NCBI GenBank assembly: GCA_026936325.1
Contig: JAPTHN010000003.1
Span: 104,761,360 to 104,825,359 of the forward strand
Direction of reading: 5' to 3'
Source: Platynereis dumerilii
Taxonomy: Eukaryota > Annelida > Polychaeta > Phyllodocida > Nereididae
DNA length: 64,000 bases
This document shows, in pieces, positions 26,709 through 38,592 of the stretch (position 1 is its first letter; each line of letters opens with the position of its first letter). The position numbers were made by a program, and so were the translations under genes. Below the pieces are notes generated by a model. The model saw only the letters and a list, made by a program, of their open reading frames with translations. It ran no database searches and had not been told where the DNA came from.

Positions 26709-29581
26709 TTAGTCAGGGTCAGGAGGAGCTGTTGTGAGCTCCTCAACTAAATCAATGATAGTAGTTACTCGTGGGTGTCGTGATGTTGCTTGTCTTCGTC
26801 TCATCCAGACCATGTTGGTTACTCTGGAGTAGAGATCCTGGATGAGCGGGGAGTCTTGAAATCGGATGATGGCAGCATCATTCTGTCTTTGCAGTCTTTC
26901 AAGGAGGCAGGGCTGGCCGTAGAGTCTGTGGAGTTCTATGTTGGTGGTGTTTCTTTCTCCTGGAGTGTAGAAGATCTTGAGAGCTCTGCGGAGGGCCTTG
27001 TTTTCTGCAACTGCAAGTAAAGACTGAGAGCGATTATCTGCTTGCCAAGTGGCAACATAACCAGTTTCTAGAACTGGACGAATGTACATTTTGTAAATCA
27101 TAAGGAGAGTGGGAATACTGGCACCCCATGAAGTGCCCCTGAGACATCTGAGAAGGTTGATCCTGGACTCCGCTTTGCTGCGCAGGTTCTTGCAGTGCTG
27201 CAGGAGACTCAGGTTCGGAGCTGTGATGGTGAGACCGAGGAGCTTTGCTTCTTTCACGATGGGGATGGGAGTCTCGAAGAGAGTCACTTCTTGAAGTTCT
27301 TGTGGGATGGGTTTTTTCCGGGAAGTGAAGAACAGGAGCTGGGACTTGACTGGATTCATCTTGACTCGCCAGGTGGAGCACCAGTCCTGCAGCTTGTCCA
27401 TGCACTCCTGAAGTCTTTTCTGGATGATGCTGAAACCTGTATTTGTTGTCGATCTGCAAGAATACCAGAAGGCCAGGTCGTCTGCAAATTGAGAAATTTG
27501 CACCTGCGAGTCAGGAGCAAAAGGAATGTCATTTACAAATAGGTTGAAAAGTAATGGACTTAATACAGACCCTTGTGGAGTGCCTGCCATCAGGTTGACC
27601 CGACGGGAGACACTGTTACCTACTCTTACAGCAATGGTCCGCTGGTGGAGGAAAGAGGAGAGAGTCCTGATGATCTTGTGAGGAAGTTGGTAGTCTTGGA
27701 GCTTGTAGCGGAGACCATCCTGCCAGACAGAGTCAAAGGCCTTCTCAACATCTAGAAGGATTGCTGCAGATGCCCAGCCGTGGTCAATCGCTGTTCTCAG
27801 GTGGTTGTAAAATCTGAAAAGATGTTCATTGGCCTCCTTCCTGGAAGGTAAGCTCTCTGCCACTTGTTAAGCAACTGAGAGTTGACCAGATGGTCAATTA
27901 GAGGCCTAGCAATACATTTTTCAAACAGTTTGGAAATGCACAACAATAGAGATATCGGGCGGTTGTTACCAGGAATCTTGGTGTCTTTGCCTTGTTTGGG
28001 GATCATCACTCCGATGGCTGCCTTCCAGGTCTTGGGGAAGTAGCCCACATCTCTCAGGGTCTGGAAGATGGAGGCCAGGTAGTCGAAGACGGATGAGTGG
28101 CATTTCTTGAGGATGTCATAGGTGATCTTGTCTTCTCCTGGGGAGGACTTGCGGCACTTTCGGATGATGTTTTCCAGGAGGTCTCCGTCGATGAACTGCA
28201 TCATGGGATGATCATCTCCTGGTTCTGGGACACCTTGTAGCTGTGGAGTAAAGAGAAAAGAGTTGTCATTTACTGCATCGGTTACCTGAGTGAAAAACTC
28301 TTGATCAAACCCTGGACCAACGTTGATGGAGTGGCACTTGGCGAGATGGTCTGCCAGGACTTGTGCTGTGCTCTCATCGTCTGTGGTCAGGCTGCCATCA
28401 GGTCCGTGCACTCTGGATGTCTTGTTTCGGGTGGAGTTTCCGGTCAGTCTTTTGAAGTGCTTCCAGAAGGCGGAGCCCTGTCGGTGGTCAAGTTCAGCGC
28501 AGGTTTGGTGCCACTGTGTCTTTTTCTCCTCTGCAACAGCTCTGGAGGCTTGTCTGGAGAGGCGGTTGAAGATGTTTCTCAGCAGTGGATTCTGGGGCTG
28601 TCGTTGGACCATCCTTCTGGCTCGACGCTTCTCCCGGATGAGCTTGAGTGTTGGTTCTGAAATAGTAGTAGGCCTATGTTTAACAGGTTTGAGTGGTGCG
28701 ACTGCATCAAGAGCAACCTGGATTGCTCCTGACACATCATCACATATAGAGTCAAGATCTGAAAGAGAAGTAGGAGGATGAGTGATGACATCACGGAGAT
28801 CTTTGAAGGCCTGTTCTGTGAGGTCTCTGAAGTGGTCCCAGTTGGCCTTCTCCAGGTTCCTTCTCAGGCGGACTTCATAGTGAAGCTTGGTGCTACCAAC
28901 GAGCTGAAGATGTACTGGCAGGTGGTCACTTGTGATGTCATCGCCTACAAAGTGTTCTGAAATGAAAGAAGAGAGATTAGGAGTGGTGATAATCAGGTCT
29001 AGAAGGGAATTTGTCCCATCTGATGGATTTAGTCTGGTAGGAGCTCCATTGGTGTTGACAATCTGTAATGAAAAGTTGTTAATGGCTGTGTTCAGCTGTC
29101 GGCCTCTGATGTTTGTAGTGGCGCACAGGTTGTCAATGCAGCCATGATAAGCATTGAAGTCTCCCATCCAGATCACATGTCTAAACCTGTTGAGAAAGTG
29201 GGAGAAAGTGGTATGAAGAAGAGAAGTTGAAGGAGAGATGTATAAAGAAACAATACAGACTTCACCTATTCCTGGTAGACTCACGGAGACTGCGGAGCAG
29301 TCATTTGGTAGGTCGTCTGTCTTGATGATGTTGGTATGAAGACCTTGTTTGGCTAGGATGATGGTACCACCGGATGGTCTGCCTTGGCCGTCACCTACAG
29401 GAGGCTGGGCGTTGCTGCGGGCCGCTGTGATGTAGCCGGCGACATGAGGATCTCTGGCATCAGGAGTGATGAAAGTCTCTTGTACAAGGGCAAGGTCGAT
29501 CTCATGGGCAGCAAGGTAGTGGGACAGGAGCTGGGACCTGCCCCGGATTCCTCGGATGTTGACTGTGATGACTCTGGTCAT
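26709..29581 (-). pseudogene. LINE copy A ORF2 (endonuclease/reverse transcriptase), frameshifted
   Basis: Same protein as copy B ORF2 but broken by loss of one C in a CCC run near 27842. The first frame (27797-29581, 594 codons) carries the APE endonuclease and the start of the RT and diverges after QRAYLP. The second frame (26709 to about 27842) carries the rest of the RT, including FADD, and the C-terminus. The break falls before the first catalytic Asp, so no intact RT can be made. Confidence 0.93.
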
Positions 29582-29632
29582 GATCTAAAACGAAAATGGG
29601 AAGAGACATGCAACAATGTGGTAAAAATGTGA

Positions 29633-30125
29633 TTAAAAGGAAATCGATAAAGAAGCAATTTTCACCGACTGGGTCGGTGTTACCCTTGTCTTGTAGATGG
29701 CCGATACAGCGTCGCATACGTGGGTGTGGATCGTCTTTCGGTCGAAGATGATGTCCGGGACAGAGGCTCTCAGACTGGCAAGGATGCCCTCAGAGAGAGC
29801 AGTTGCCAGCCTAAGAGTCTCGATCACCGGTGCTGGCTTGGCTGCTTTCTGGGCGTAGGAGGCTTGATCTTTCTCTTGGTCTGTCTTGGCCACTTGGTAG
29901 GCTGGGCATCCCTTGAAGGTGGAGGGGTGACCGGTGGACTTACAGTTGGCGCAGACCATGGATTCCGGCTGTTTCTGTGTGCAGTCTTTGTGGCTGTGAG
30001 GCCCAGAGCAGTTCTTGCAGATGATGGAGTCTGCGGAGCAGGAGGAAGCTGTGTGTCCGAACGCCTGGCATTTGAAGCACTGCTTGGGACCCTGTTGCTG
30101 GTAGTCTACCACCTTGAGTTTCCTG
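29633..30125 (-). pseudogene. LINE copy A ORF1, C-terminal fragment
   Basis: Only about the last 163 residues of the 571-residue ORF1 remain, truncated by the 5' end of the insertion. All three zinc knuckles survive (CFKCQAFGHTASSC, CKNCSGPHSHKDC and CANCKSTGHPSTFKGC). The first Met left is at 30112. No promoter is visible except the displaced H2B TATA region, whose minus-strand TATA (30152-30159) points straight into this fragment. Confidence 0.9.
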
Positions 30126-30131
30126 TATGCC
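30126..30131. repeat. Target-site duplication of LINE copy A, promoter-side copy
   Basis: Second TATGCC, matching 25788-25793. Confidence 0.85.
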
Positions 30132-30463
30132 AGACCGCCAGTCTAATTTTTCTTTTATATTGTGACGAGTTGTCCCAATGGTGAAAATGACTGCACAGGC
30201 CAATGAAACTGGCCGTTGTGTATTCAGCTTATGGCTCGTCGGATTTGGATGAAATTTTGTATGAGGCCATTGTGAGGCATAAGAATGACTTTGGCCAACT
30301 TTTTTTTTTGGTAATTATTACCAAATGCTGGAATTAATGAGGCGCATGCTGATTGGCCGGCGGGGCGATTTTCACCATCCCAGTGGTATAAGGGGATTTT
30401 GTCGCCGATTCGGCGTGTATTATTGCCGAGTATCTTTACTAAGCAACAACACAAAGCATCATC

Positions 30464-30838
30464 ATGTCAGGCCGTGGAAAGGGAGGAAAAGCAAAGGGAA
30501 AGAGCAAGACCAGGTCCAGCCGTGCCGGTCTCCAGTTCCCCGTGGGAAGGATCCATCGTCTTCTCCGCAAGGGCAACTATGCTGAGAGAATTGGAGCTGG
30601 TGCCCCAGTCTACTTGGCTGCCGTCATGGAGTACTTGGCTGCTGAGGTCCTCGAGTTGGCAGGAAACGCCGCCCGTGACAACAAGAAGACCAGGATCATC
30701 CCCAGACATTTGCAGTTGGCCATCCGTAATGACGAGGAATTGAACAAGCTGCTCTCCGGTGTCACCATCGCCCAGGGAGGAGTTCTGCCCAACATCCAGG
30801 CTGTCCTTCTGCCCAAGAAGAGCAACAAGCCCAAATAA
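30464..30838 (+). CDS. H2A: Histone H2A, unit 5
   Basis: Identical protein. TATA at 30387-30393 and stem-loop at 30875-30890. The full divergent promoter is on its side of LINE copy A, so this gene should still work although its H2B partner is cut off. Confidence 0.98.
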   Translation: MSGRGKGGKAKGKSKTRSSRAGLQFPVGRIHRLLRKGNYAERIGAGAPVYLAAVMEYLAAEVLELAGNAARDNKKTRIIPRHLQLAIRNDEELNKLLSGVTIAQGGVLPNIQAVLLPKKSNKPK

Positions 30839-31579
30839 GCATCTTGTGTAAAACACAAATCAACAACAACTCTTGGCCTTTCTAAAGGCCACCAAATCCT
30901 CCCAAAAGAGTAGACCAATGTACACATCTTATTGTTGACAAACAAAGCCAATCAATGAAATCCCACCCTTTGTCTAAAAAAATGGAAAAAAAAAAGTGCT
31001 GATTTTCGCCAGGAAGATAAGCCTTGTAAATGCATGTAGGCCTCCTGATATAAAAAAAGTAGATGAATGACCTATTTGATATATTCTGTAAATTAAGAAA
31101 TCCAAAAGCTTATATTTCTCACTAATTAGGCCTAACTGGTAATTAACAGTACATGTACATGTACCAAATGCTACACATGCAAAGAAAGAGGCCATTCATG
31201 GCTTATTTGTCAGCTAGACTAAAAGATGACATTTTATGAATATCTGTGGACAGAACTTGGACCACTTTTGTGAAATAAATAGATAGATAGCTAGATATCT
31301 ATAGATAGATAGATAGATAGATAGACAGATAGATAGACAGATAGATAGGCCTAGATAGAAGAAAGTGCAGCCCTCCAAGCTGAGTTATTGGCACTCATGA
31401 GGGTTGATAGGCCCACATGCATTGATTTTTCATGCATGCAATTAATTAATTTTGGGAGTTTTTTTTTTGGTTTGGGGATTGTGTCAACATAAGGATGTGT
31501 ACATTGGTCTGTTCTTTTGGGAGGATTTGGTGGCCTTTAAAAAGGCCAAGTTGTTGTTTGTTTTGTCGAGAAAAACTTC

Positions 31580-32029
<450 letters not shown>

Positions 32030-32881
32030 TTATAGCAAGGCGCCGTGACGTCAGGCAGAGTGACAGGACGCTCTAAAATTAGGCTCCGCCCTTGTATGTC
32101 ATTTTCACCATCTAGAAAAATGAGTTTCACGCTCGCGTCGCTCGGCGACTACGAGGAGCATGGGGTTGATATATACCTCAAAATGTGCGTTTTTCGGCGG
32201 GCTACAAGCCAGTGAAATCGCCGTCTTCGTAACTCCACTGGTTGTTGAGATATTCCAGTTCTTCTTCATTTCAGATTTATGTCAAAAAACGCAGATGGTG
32301 AAAATGCCAACATCGCTGTCGTGGCAAGCATAATGATGCCATGACACTGAATTTGGTCGTGCAGACAGAAGAGATGTTCTACTCAATGTTGTGAAAAGGG
32401 CAAAGGTCTAGGCCAATTCTTTGTTGGCGAATTGGGCACGCGAAGTTGACCCTACCAACTCGTGGACAAAACGTCACATATTGGCCTGCAGTACAGCAGC
32501 CAAGATTGGAATAGATGTTTGCAAGGCCAGTGGACCTGCGAATTGTTCTCCAGGCAACAAGGCAAAAAAATTAAGATTATGTAAATTATTGATTGATTTT
32601 ACATTTCTACTTTACATGGAGGTCTGTGGTTAAAAAGAGGAAATTTAAGTGAAGTAAAGACACAAATGACATTTTAACTTTGTTTGATGCTGTTTAATAA
32701 AATAATGATGGAGTAGAAGAAGGAGAGAGAGAAATAAAGAAAGAAGGAAGTAAGGAAGGAAGTAGGGAAGGAAATAAAGAGAGAAAGAAAGAAAGAAAGA
32801 AAGAAAGAAGGAAAGGAAGGAAAGAGTCATATAGGCATATATATATGTCTGAGAATCGAAGTAAATATTTAGAAAAATAGA

Positions 32882-33001
32882 AAACCTACAGCACCTGGTA
32901 TTCCCAGGCGGTCACCCATCCAAGTACTAACCAAGCCCGACGTTGCTTAACTTCGGTGATCGGACGAGAACCGGTGTTTTCAACGTGGTATGGCCGTAGG
33001 C
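32882..33001 (-). rRNA. 5S rRNA: 5S rRNA, unit 5
   Basis: Same sequence as the first copy, between H3 and H4. Confidence 0.96.
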
Positions 33002-33565
33002 AAAGGCTGTTGTCACAGGACTGCTATTTGTGCTAGCACTTGAGATCTTTGGTGAAGATCATTTTTTATTGCCTTTTATTGACTTGACAATTACATACAA
33101 TACACATATAGCTACATCACAGCACATTTGACAGAAAACATCTGAACTTTTTGTTGGAACCACAAGAGGACAACACTGAATTGAGAATCAGACTGAGCTC
33201 CAGTGACCTCTGGTGTATATAAAAGAAATATCACAGAAAAATTAAAATTTGGGGATCTTTTGTTCCATTACTGGAAATTTAGGCCTTATTACACTTTAGT
33301 AGGATCTATTTAGCCATTCTGTGGGCTGTACTTTCACCACTTGTTCTTGTAACACGGGCCTTTTTGGTGTTGTGCAGAGGTCTTAAATTATTGTTAAAGA
33401 ACTGCACAATCAATTTAAAATTAATAGATAGAGGAGGGCTTAATTGTGGGGAAGTGTCAACATAATCAGTGTACATGATCAGCTCTTTTGGGAGGATTTG
33501 GTGGCCATTAAAATGGCCAGGTTTGTTTTTGGTCTTGTTTCGAAGAAGCGAAGTCAGTCAACTGC

Positions 33566-33895
<330 letters not shown>

Positions 33896-35858
33896 TCACA
33901 AAACTGAATAATTTTCGCCGAGTTGACTCCCTATTTATACCCAGGGCGCCTGGACTGTGCCTTAACGGTGCTCTGCACGCCCGGCGCCCAGCAGCCAATC
34001 AGGCGGCCGAGTTGATAATCCACGCTCTGGCTAATCCCCCGAAGACGTGGTCTTGGTGGGAGGTGCCTCATGGGATCTGAGTCATCTTGCCGAAATTTCA
34101 GGGCTCTGCAATGAATAAAAGTGCCAAAAGTCAGCATTGCAAATTTTGTGTATTGTTATGTGTATTCAGGATGTAAACATTGTATGGCATTTTCACCATT
34201 TGGCATGTGTCAAGCTCGAAGTGACGTTTTCCTTAATTTCTCAGCAACGGAGGCAGATAGAGAGTTAAAACAAAATTTGTCAGATAGGACTTCCAAAGGC
34301 CATTCTGAAAATCTAAAAATCGTTTTTATCGACCCACTGGTCACTTCAAAAAAAATTACTGAAATACCGAGGTTTCACTAAGGAAAATAGATGGTGAAAA
34401 TGACATACAGGGGTTAATTAGGAAATTATTACAGGCAGAAACGCAGGGAATGTGGCAAAAGCTTTAAAAGTATCTTGGTTTTGCAATGGTTCAAGCCTAG
34501 TTTCCAAATTTGTTAAGGGAATCACTGTGCAGTAGTCCAAAGTGGTCCTTTTGGACACAGTGTAATTTTGGAGATTATTTAGCAATTTTTGCTGTACATG
34601 TACAGGTATCAATGCCTTGATGCTGAAAATCGGCCAGATAACGGTCCTAGTGACATTAAAGTTCCCTGTGAAGTAAGAAAGTGCTGTGTGCTTTATTTGG
34701 CGTGCAGCTGGCAATCAAGCAAACTGAACATATAGAGACCTGTCGCAAAGAGGTTTGAAGCTATAAAAATTTCAGTGACACCACAATGTGACCAAAAGCA
34801 AGGGAAAGAGAATGACACCAACCACAGCTGTCTGACTTGATTTTTGACGGAGATATGGGCATTTGAAGTTTGGGTCAGAATTGGGAGAAGTCTCTGCGGT
34901 GACGGGGCCAGATTTCTGCGGTGACGGGGCCAGATTTCTGCGGTGACGGGGCCCGATTTGCGGCCGCGCACCGCGGCTGCAGACGGGAAGCATGGTCTGG
35001 GAGGAATACATGGCTGCACATTAGAGTTAGTTGATGTTACATTAGGGTTAGTTGATGGTCAATGCTAGAATTTTGGCCCCGGTTAGTGTTAAAAGGTCCC
35101 GCAGTCGAGGTTAGGCTTGGTTTAGCCGTCGGTTAGGGTTAGGCCTCCGGTTAGAGTTGGGGTTAGGCCTTCGGCCTAACCCCAACTCTAAGCAGGCCTA
35201 ACCCTAACCGCCGCTTGGACTTTTACCCCAACCTCAGTAAACCCTAACCCTAACCCTCAGTAAACCCTAACCCTAACCCTAATTTGCCATAACCCTAATC
35301 TGCCCTAACCCTAACTTGCCATAACCCTAATTAGGCCAAGCCTGATTCCTATGTTTGAACAAGCGATTGGCCTGTTGGTGCAGAATCTCAGGAAGCACAG
35401 CCAGTTGGCATGGCTTCATGTCACAGCATTGTACAAACTTAGACCAACAGAATCGATTGATGAAACAGTGTCAGAGAAGGTATACCATGCAATCAGCAGT
35501 AATTGGCTTGATTGGATTTGACTGTATTGTGTGTACAGAAGACACAAAAGAAGAAAAGGAGACTATGATGCATTTTTTAAAGCAAATTTGGGCCTACAGG
35601 CTTTTAGATTTATTTTAGATCTGAATCTTACTATTTTCAAAATAGGGAAATACTTTTTTTTTTTTTTCGACCTTTTGAAAACTAATTACTTTTTTTTTTT
35701 TGCATAATATTATAATTTGGTTGGTTGGGAGGATTTCTTTTGATTTGGGGGATAGTCAACGTAATAATGTGTACATGATCAGCTCTCTTTGGAGGATTTG
35801 GTGGCCATTAAAATGGCCGGTTGTTGATGTTTGTTTGTCGGCTTCACAAGTAAATAAT

Positions 35859-36230
35859 TTACTTGGAGCTGGTGTACTTGGTCACAGCCTTGGTTCCCTC
35901 GGACACGGCGTGCTTGGCCAACTCTCCGGGCAAGAGAAGACGGACAGCAGTCTGGATCTCTCTGGAGGTGATGGTGCTCCTTCTGTTGTAGTGGGCCAGA
36001 CGGGAAGCTTCAGCAGCGATGCGCTCGAAGATGTCGTTGACAAAGGAGTTCATGATGGACATGGCCTTGGAGCTGATTCCAGTGTCGGGGTGCACTTGCT
36101 TCAAGACTTTGTAGATGTAGATGGAGTAGGATTCCCTCCTCCTCCTCTTCTTCTTCTTCTCACCAGACCTTGCGGCCTTGGCCTTGCTGGCGGCCTTCTT
36201 GGCTCCCTTAGATGCAACTTTGGGTGGCAT
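35859..36230 (-). CDS. H2B: Histone H2B, unit 6
   Basis: Identical protein. TATA at 36285-36292 and stem-loop at 35803-35818. It keeps the complete divergent promoter, but the other side of that promoter now faces LINE copy B instead of H2A. Confidence 0.98.
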   Translation of the reverse strand: MPPKVASKGAKKAASKAKAARSGEKKKKRRRRESYSIYIYKVLKQVHPDTGISSKAMSIMNSFVNDIFERIAAEASRLAHYNRRSTITSREIQTAVRLLLPGELAKHAVSEGTKAVTKYTSSK

Positions 36231-36555
36231 GTTGTCTTGTTGTGATACAGCAGGACAATATGCCAGACCGCCAGTCTAATTTTTCTTTTATATTGTGACG
36301 AGTTGTCCCAATGGTGAAAATGACTGCACAGGCCAATGAAACTGGCCGTTGTGTATTCAGCTTATGGCTCGTCGGATTTGGATGAAATTTTGTATGAGGC
36401 CATTGTGAGGCATAAGAATGACTTTGGCCAACTTTTTTTTTTTGGTAATTATTACCAAATGCTGGAATTAATGAGGCGCATGCTGATTGGCCGGCGGGGC
36501 GATTTTCACCATCCCAGTGGTATAAGGGGATTTTGTCGCCGATTTGGCGTGTATT
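36231..36555 (+). promoter_or_regulatory. H2A-side promoter now facing LINE copy B
   Basis: The whole H2B/H2A promoter is present, including the motif pair (36311-36322 and 36501-36512), ATTGG (36486-36490) and the H2A TATAAGG (36521-36527). Instead of the H2A leader, LINE sequence starts at 36556, 35 bp after the first T of the TATA box, close to where transcription should begin. If active it would transcribe the LINE. That is inference from layout only. Confidence 0.75.
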
Positions 36556-36825
36556 CATATCGTACAGTTGATACCTAGACACTGAAGGGTGCAGACCTAC
36601 TCTGTTGCTCTCCAGTCTATTGTCTTTGTGTCCATTGTTCTGAGGTGTGAAAGCCTTCTGGTGCCAGCCTGTCTGCCACTAGACCCACACAACAAGCCAG
36701 CCATCTTGGAAATTAGCTGCCTATAGCTATATTTCTTACCATTTCTGCCTTCAATTTCACCTTTACTTATATTTCACTGTTTATTATTTGTATTTACACG
36801 TTTCCTCTGCTTTCTATTTTTCAGC
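36556..36825 (+). other. LINE copy B 5' UTR
   Basis: 270 bp before the ORF1 ATG, absent from copy A. It ends in a long pyrimidine-rich stretch and TTTTTCAG right before ORF1, resembling a splice acceptor. I see no TATA box inside it. Its true 5' end is inferred only from where histone sequence stops. Confidence 0.75.
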
Positions 36826-38541
36826 ATGGCTTCCAACAGCCCCAGAGACCTCCTCCACGGCTTCAGAAGAGACAATCTGCACAACACAATACAGTCAACC
36901 CTCTCCAAGAAGAAGACCAACAACAAGTCTGATTCCTCTCTCCTCTTAACAAGCTCTGAGCAGTCTGTCCCTAACAGGACTCTCAGTGCCTTGCAAAGAC
37001 GGAATGAGTTGAAACAGAAAGAATCTCTCTCAAGTGCACAGAAGTGCCGGACCTTCATCAACACCACCCTTGTAGGGAAGTGCGCAGATTCAAGAGCAGA
37101 CTTTGAAGCAGTTGGTAAACTACTGGATAAGATTATCTCTGATAACTTATCTGCTGCTCCCTACACTGTCTCTAACACCTCCTCCTCCTCCTCTTCCTCC
37201 AAATCTAAATCTTCCTACTCTAACCGCTCGGCCACCTCCTCCTCTAACCGCTCGGCCACCTCCTCTTCTAACCGCTCTGCCACCTCCTCTTCTAACCGCT
37301 ATGCCACCTCCTCTTCCAATCTTCCTCACCGCTCTACCTCCACTCCTGATCTCTCTAACAAAACTCCTCCTTCCTCCACTCTTCCCTCCTCTCCTCCTAC
37401 CTCTCAACCTTCCTCTCCTACTCCTTCCTCCTCTCAAACTGATCATGTTTCTTCCATTTCAGATGCCGACCAGCAAGAGCCCATGGACTTCACCATCTTC
37501 ACCAACAAGAGAAGGAGATCCTCTGTCTCCTCTGACTCCTCTTCCCCTCCTGCTCCCAAGAGGAACACAGCTTCTCCAAAGAAGACTCCCTCCCCCCCTG
37601 CTCCTGCCACTAACAAAATTCTCCCTTTATTTGTAGATATCACAGACCCGGAGATGGACCTTGCAGCCATCCACAACCAACTTATTGGTCACACCAGCAG
37701 CAGAAGGAGAACTCCAGCTGGGTCACTCTTGGCCTATCCCAAGAGTGAAGAAGCCCGCAAGACTCTTCTTTCCTCCTCTTTCTCAGGTTTTAAGGTTAGG
37801 GAAACCAGAGGCGCCAGCCGAACTCCAAGAGCTGCCCGCGACTCTGCCACCAAACAGAGCAATCTGTTTGTTGTTGTTAGAGGCGTTCCAGACAGATACA
37901 CCGATGATGACCTCACCTCCCACTTCGGCATGCCATCCAACCGGATGTTCTCTGCCGCAAGACAGCAGCTCACCGGCAGCGTCCGCGCTCGGTGTGCTAA
38001 CCAAGAACAAAAGGATCTGCTTATTAAAAATGGTCTTTCTTTTGCTTTTAGGAAACTCAAGGTGGTAGACTACCAGCAACAGGGTCCCAAGCAGTGCTTC
38101 AAATGCCAGGCGTTCGGACACACAGCTTCCTCCTGCTCCGCAGACTCCATCATCTGCAAGAACTGCTCTGGGCCTCACAGCCACAAAGACTGCACACAGA
38201 AACAGCCGGAATCCATGGTCTGCGCCAACTGTAAGTCCACCGGTCACCCCTCCACCTTCAAGGGATGCCCAGCCTACCAAGTGGCCAAGACAGACCAAGA
38301 GAAAGATCAAGCCTCCTACGCCCAGAAAGCAGCCAAGCCAGCACCGGTGATCGAGACTCTTAGGCTGGCAACTGCTCTCTCTGAGGGCATCCTTGCCAGT
38401 CTGAGAGCCTCTGTCCCGGACATCATCTTCGACCGAAAGACGATCCACACCCACGTATGCGACGCTGTATCGGCCATCTACAAGACAAGGGTAACACCGA
38501 CCCAGTCGGTGAAAATTGCTTCTTTATCGATTTCCTTTTAA
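36826..38541 (+). CDS. LINE copy B ORF1, zinc-knuckle nucleic-acid-binding protein
   Basis: 571 residues, expected to bind and chaperone the element's RNA. A basic N-terminal region (1-105) is followed by a Ser/Thr/Pro-rich low-complexity stretch (about 115-260) with an 8-residue repeat SSSNRSAT (131-165). A globular region (345-415, NLFVVVRGVPDRYTDDDLTSHFG) resembles the domain placed before the knuckles in Jockey/I ORF1 proteins. Three CCHC knuckles follow: C424-x2-C-x4-H-x4-C437, C444-x2-C-x3-H-x4-C456 and C466-x2-C-x4-H-x6-C481. The ATG has a good context (A at -3, G at +4). The reading frame is intact. Confidence 0.93.
   Translation: MASNSPRDLLHGFRRDNLHNTIQSTLSKKKTNNKSDSSLLLTSSEQSVPNRTLSALQRRNELKQKESLSSAQKCRTFINTTLVGKCADSRADFEAVGKLLDKIISDNLSAAPYTVSNTSSSSSSSKSKSSYSNRSATSSSNRSATSSSNRSATSSSNRYATSSSNLPHRSTSTPDLSNKTPPSSTLPSSPPTSQPSSPTPSSSQTDHVSSISDADQQEPMDFTIFTNKRRRSSVSSDSSSPPAPKRNTASPKKTPSPPAPATNKILPLFVDITDPEMDLAAIHNQLIGHTSSRRRTPAGSLLAYPKSEEARKTLLSSSFSGFKVRETRGASRTPRAARDSATKQSNLFVVVRGVPDRYTDDDLTSHFGMPSNRMFSAARQQLTGSVRARCANQEQKDLLIKNGLSFAFRKLKVVDYQQQGPKQCFKCQAFGHTASSCSADSIICKNCSGPHSHKDCTQKQPESMVCANCKSTGHPSTFKGCPAYQVAKTDQEKDQASYAQKAAKPAPVIETLRLATALSEGILASLRASVPDIIFDRKTIHTHVCDAVSAIYKTRVTPTQSVKIASLSISF
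37216..37320 (+). repeat. 24-bp tandem repeats in LINE ORF1
   Basis: About four imperfect 24-bp repeats encoding the SSSNRSAT octapeptide, with changes such as Ser to Tyr in the last copy. Low-complexity coding sequence, prone to length change. Confidence 0.85.
38495..38511 (+). other. Hairpin just before the LINE ORF1 stop
   Basis: CACCGAC (38495-38501) and GTCGGTG (38505-38511) are perfectly complementary around a CCA loop, 28 nt before the ORF1 stop codon and about 80 nt before ORF2. It could influence termination/reinitiation between the ORFs, but no function is shown. It is also present in copy A. Confidence 0.7.
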
Positions 38542-38592
38542 TCACATTTTTACCACATTGTTGCATGTCTCTTCCCATTTTCGTTTTAGATC

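Larger units (their letters stand above)
25794..30125 (-). mobile_element. LINE copy A, 5'-truncated non-LTR retrotransposon (Jockey/I-like)
   Basis: 4,332 bp on the minus strand, 3' end toward H2B. It lacks the 5' UTR and most of ORF1: its 5' end corresponds to position 38050 of copy B. The 3' end has a (TTCG)2 tail (25798-25805) plus four extra bases (25794-25797) before the duplicated target; one extra C lies at the 5' junction. Apart from these and a one-base loss in ORF2, I saw no difference from copy B, so both are very young. 5' truncation with a short target duplication is typical of target-primed reverse transcription. Confidence 0.95.
35004..36555 (+). repeat. Histone/5S repeat, left arm unit 6, truncated at LINE copy B
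   Basis: Contains the telomere-like block, H2B and the whole H2B/H2A promoter, then stops at the position equivalent to 1551 of unit 1, a few bases after the predicted H2A start. H2A, H3, 5S and H4 of this unit are absent. Near its end it differs from other units by one extra T in a T-run (11 instead of 10, near 36433) and a C-to-T change at 36545. Confidence 0.93.

Noticed and set aside
28301-28781. 119- and 152-codon + strand ORFs opposite LINE copy A ORF2
   Set aside because: Antisense shadows of ORF2; the same shadows appear opposite copy B.
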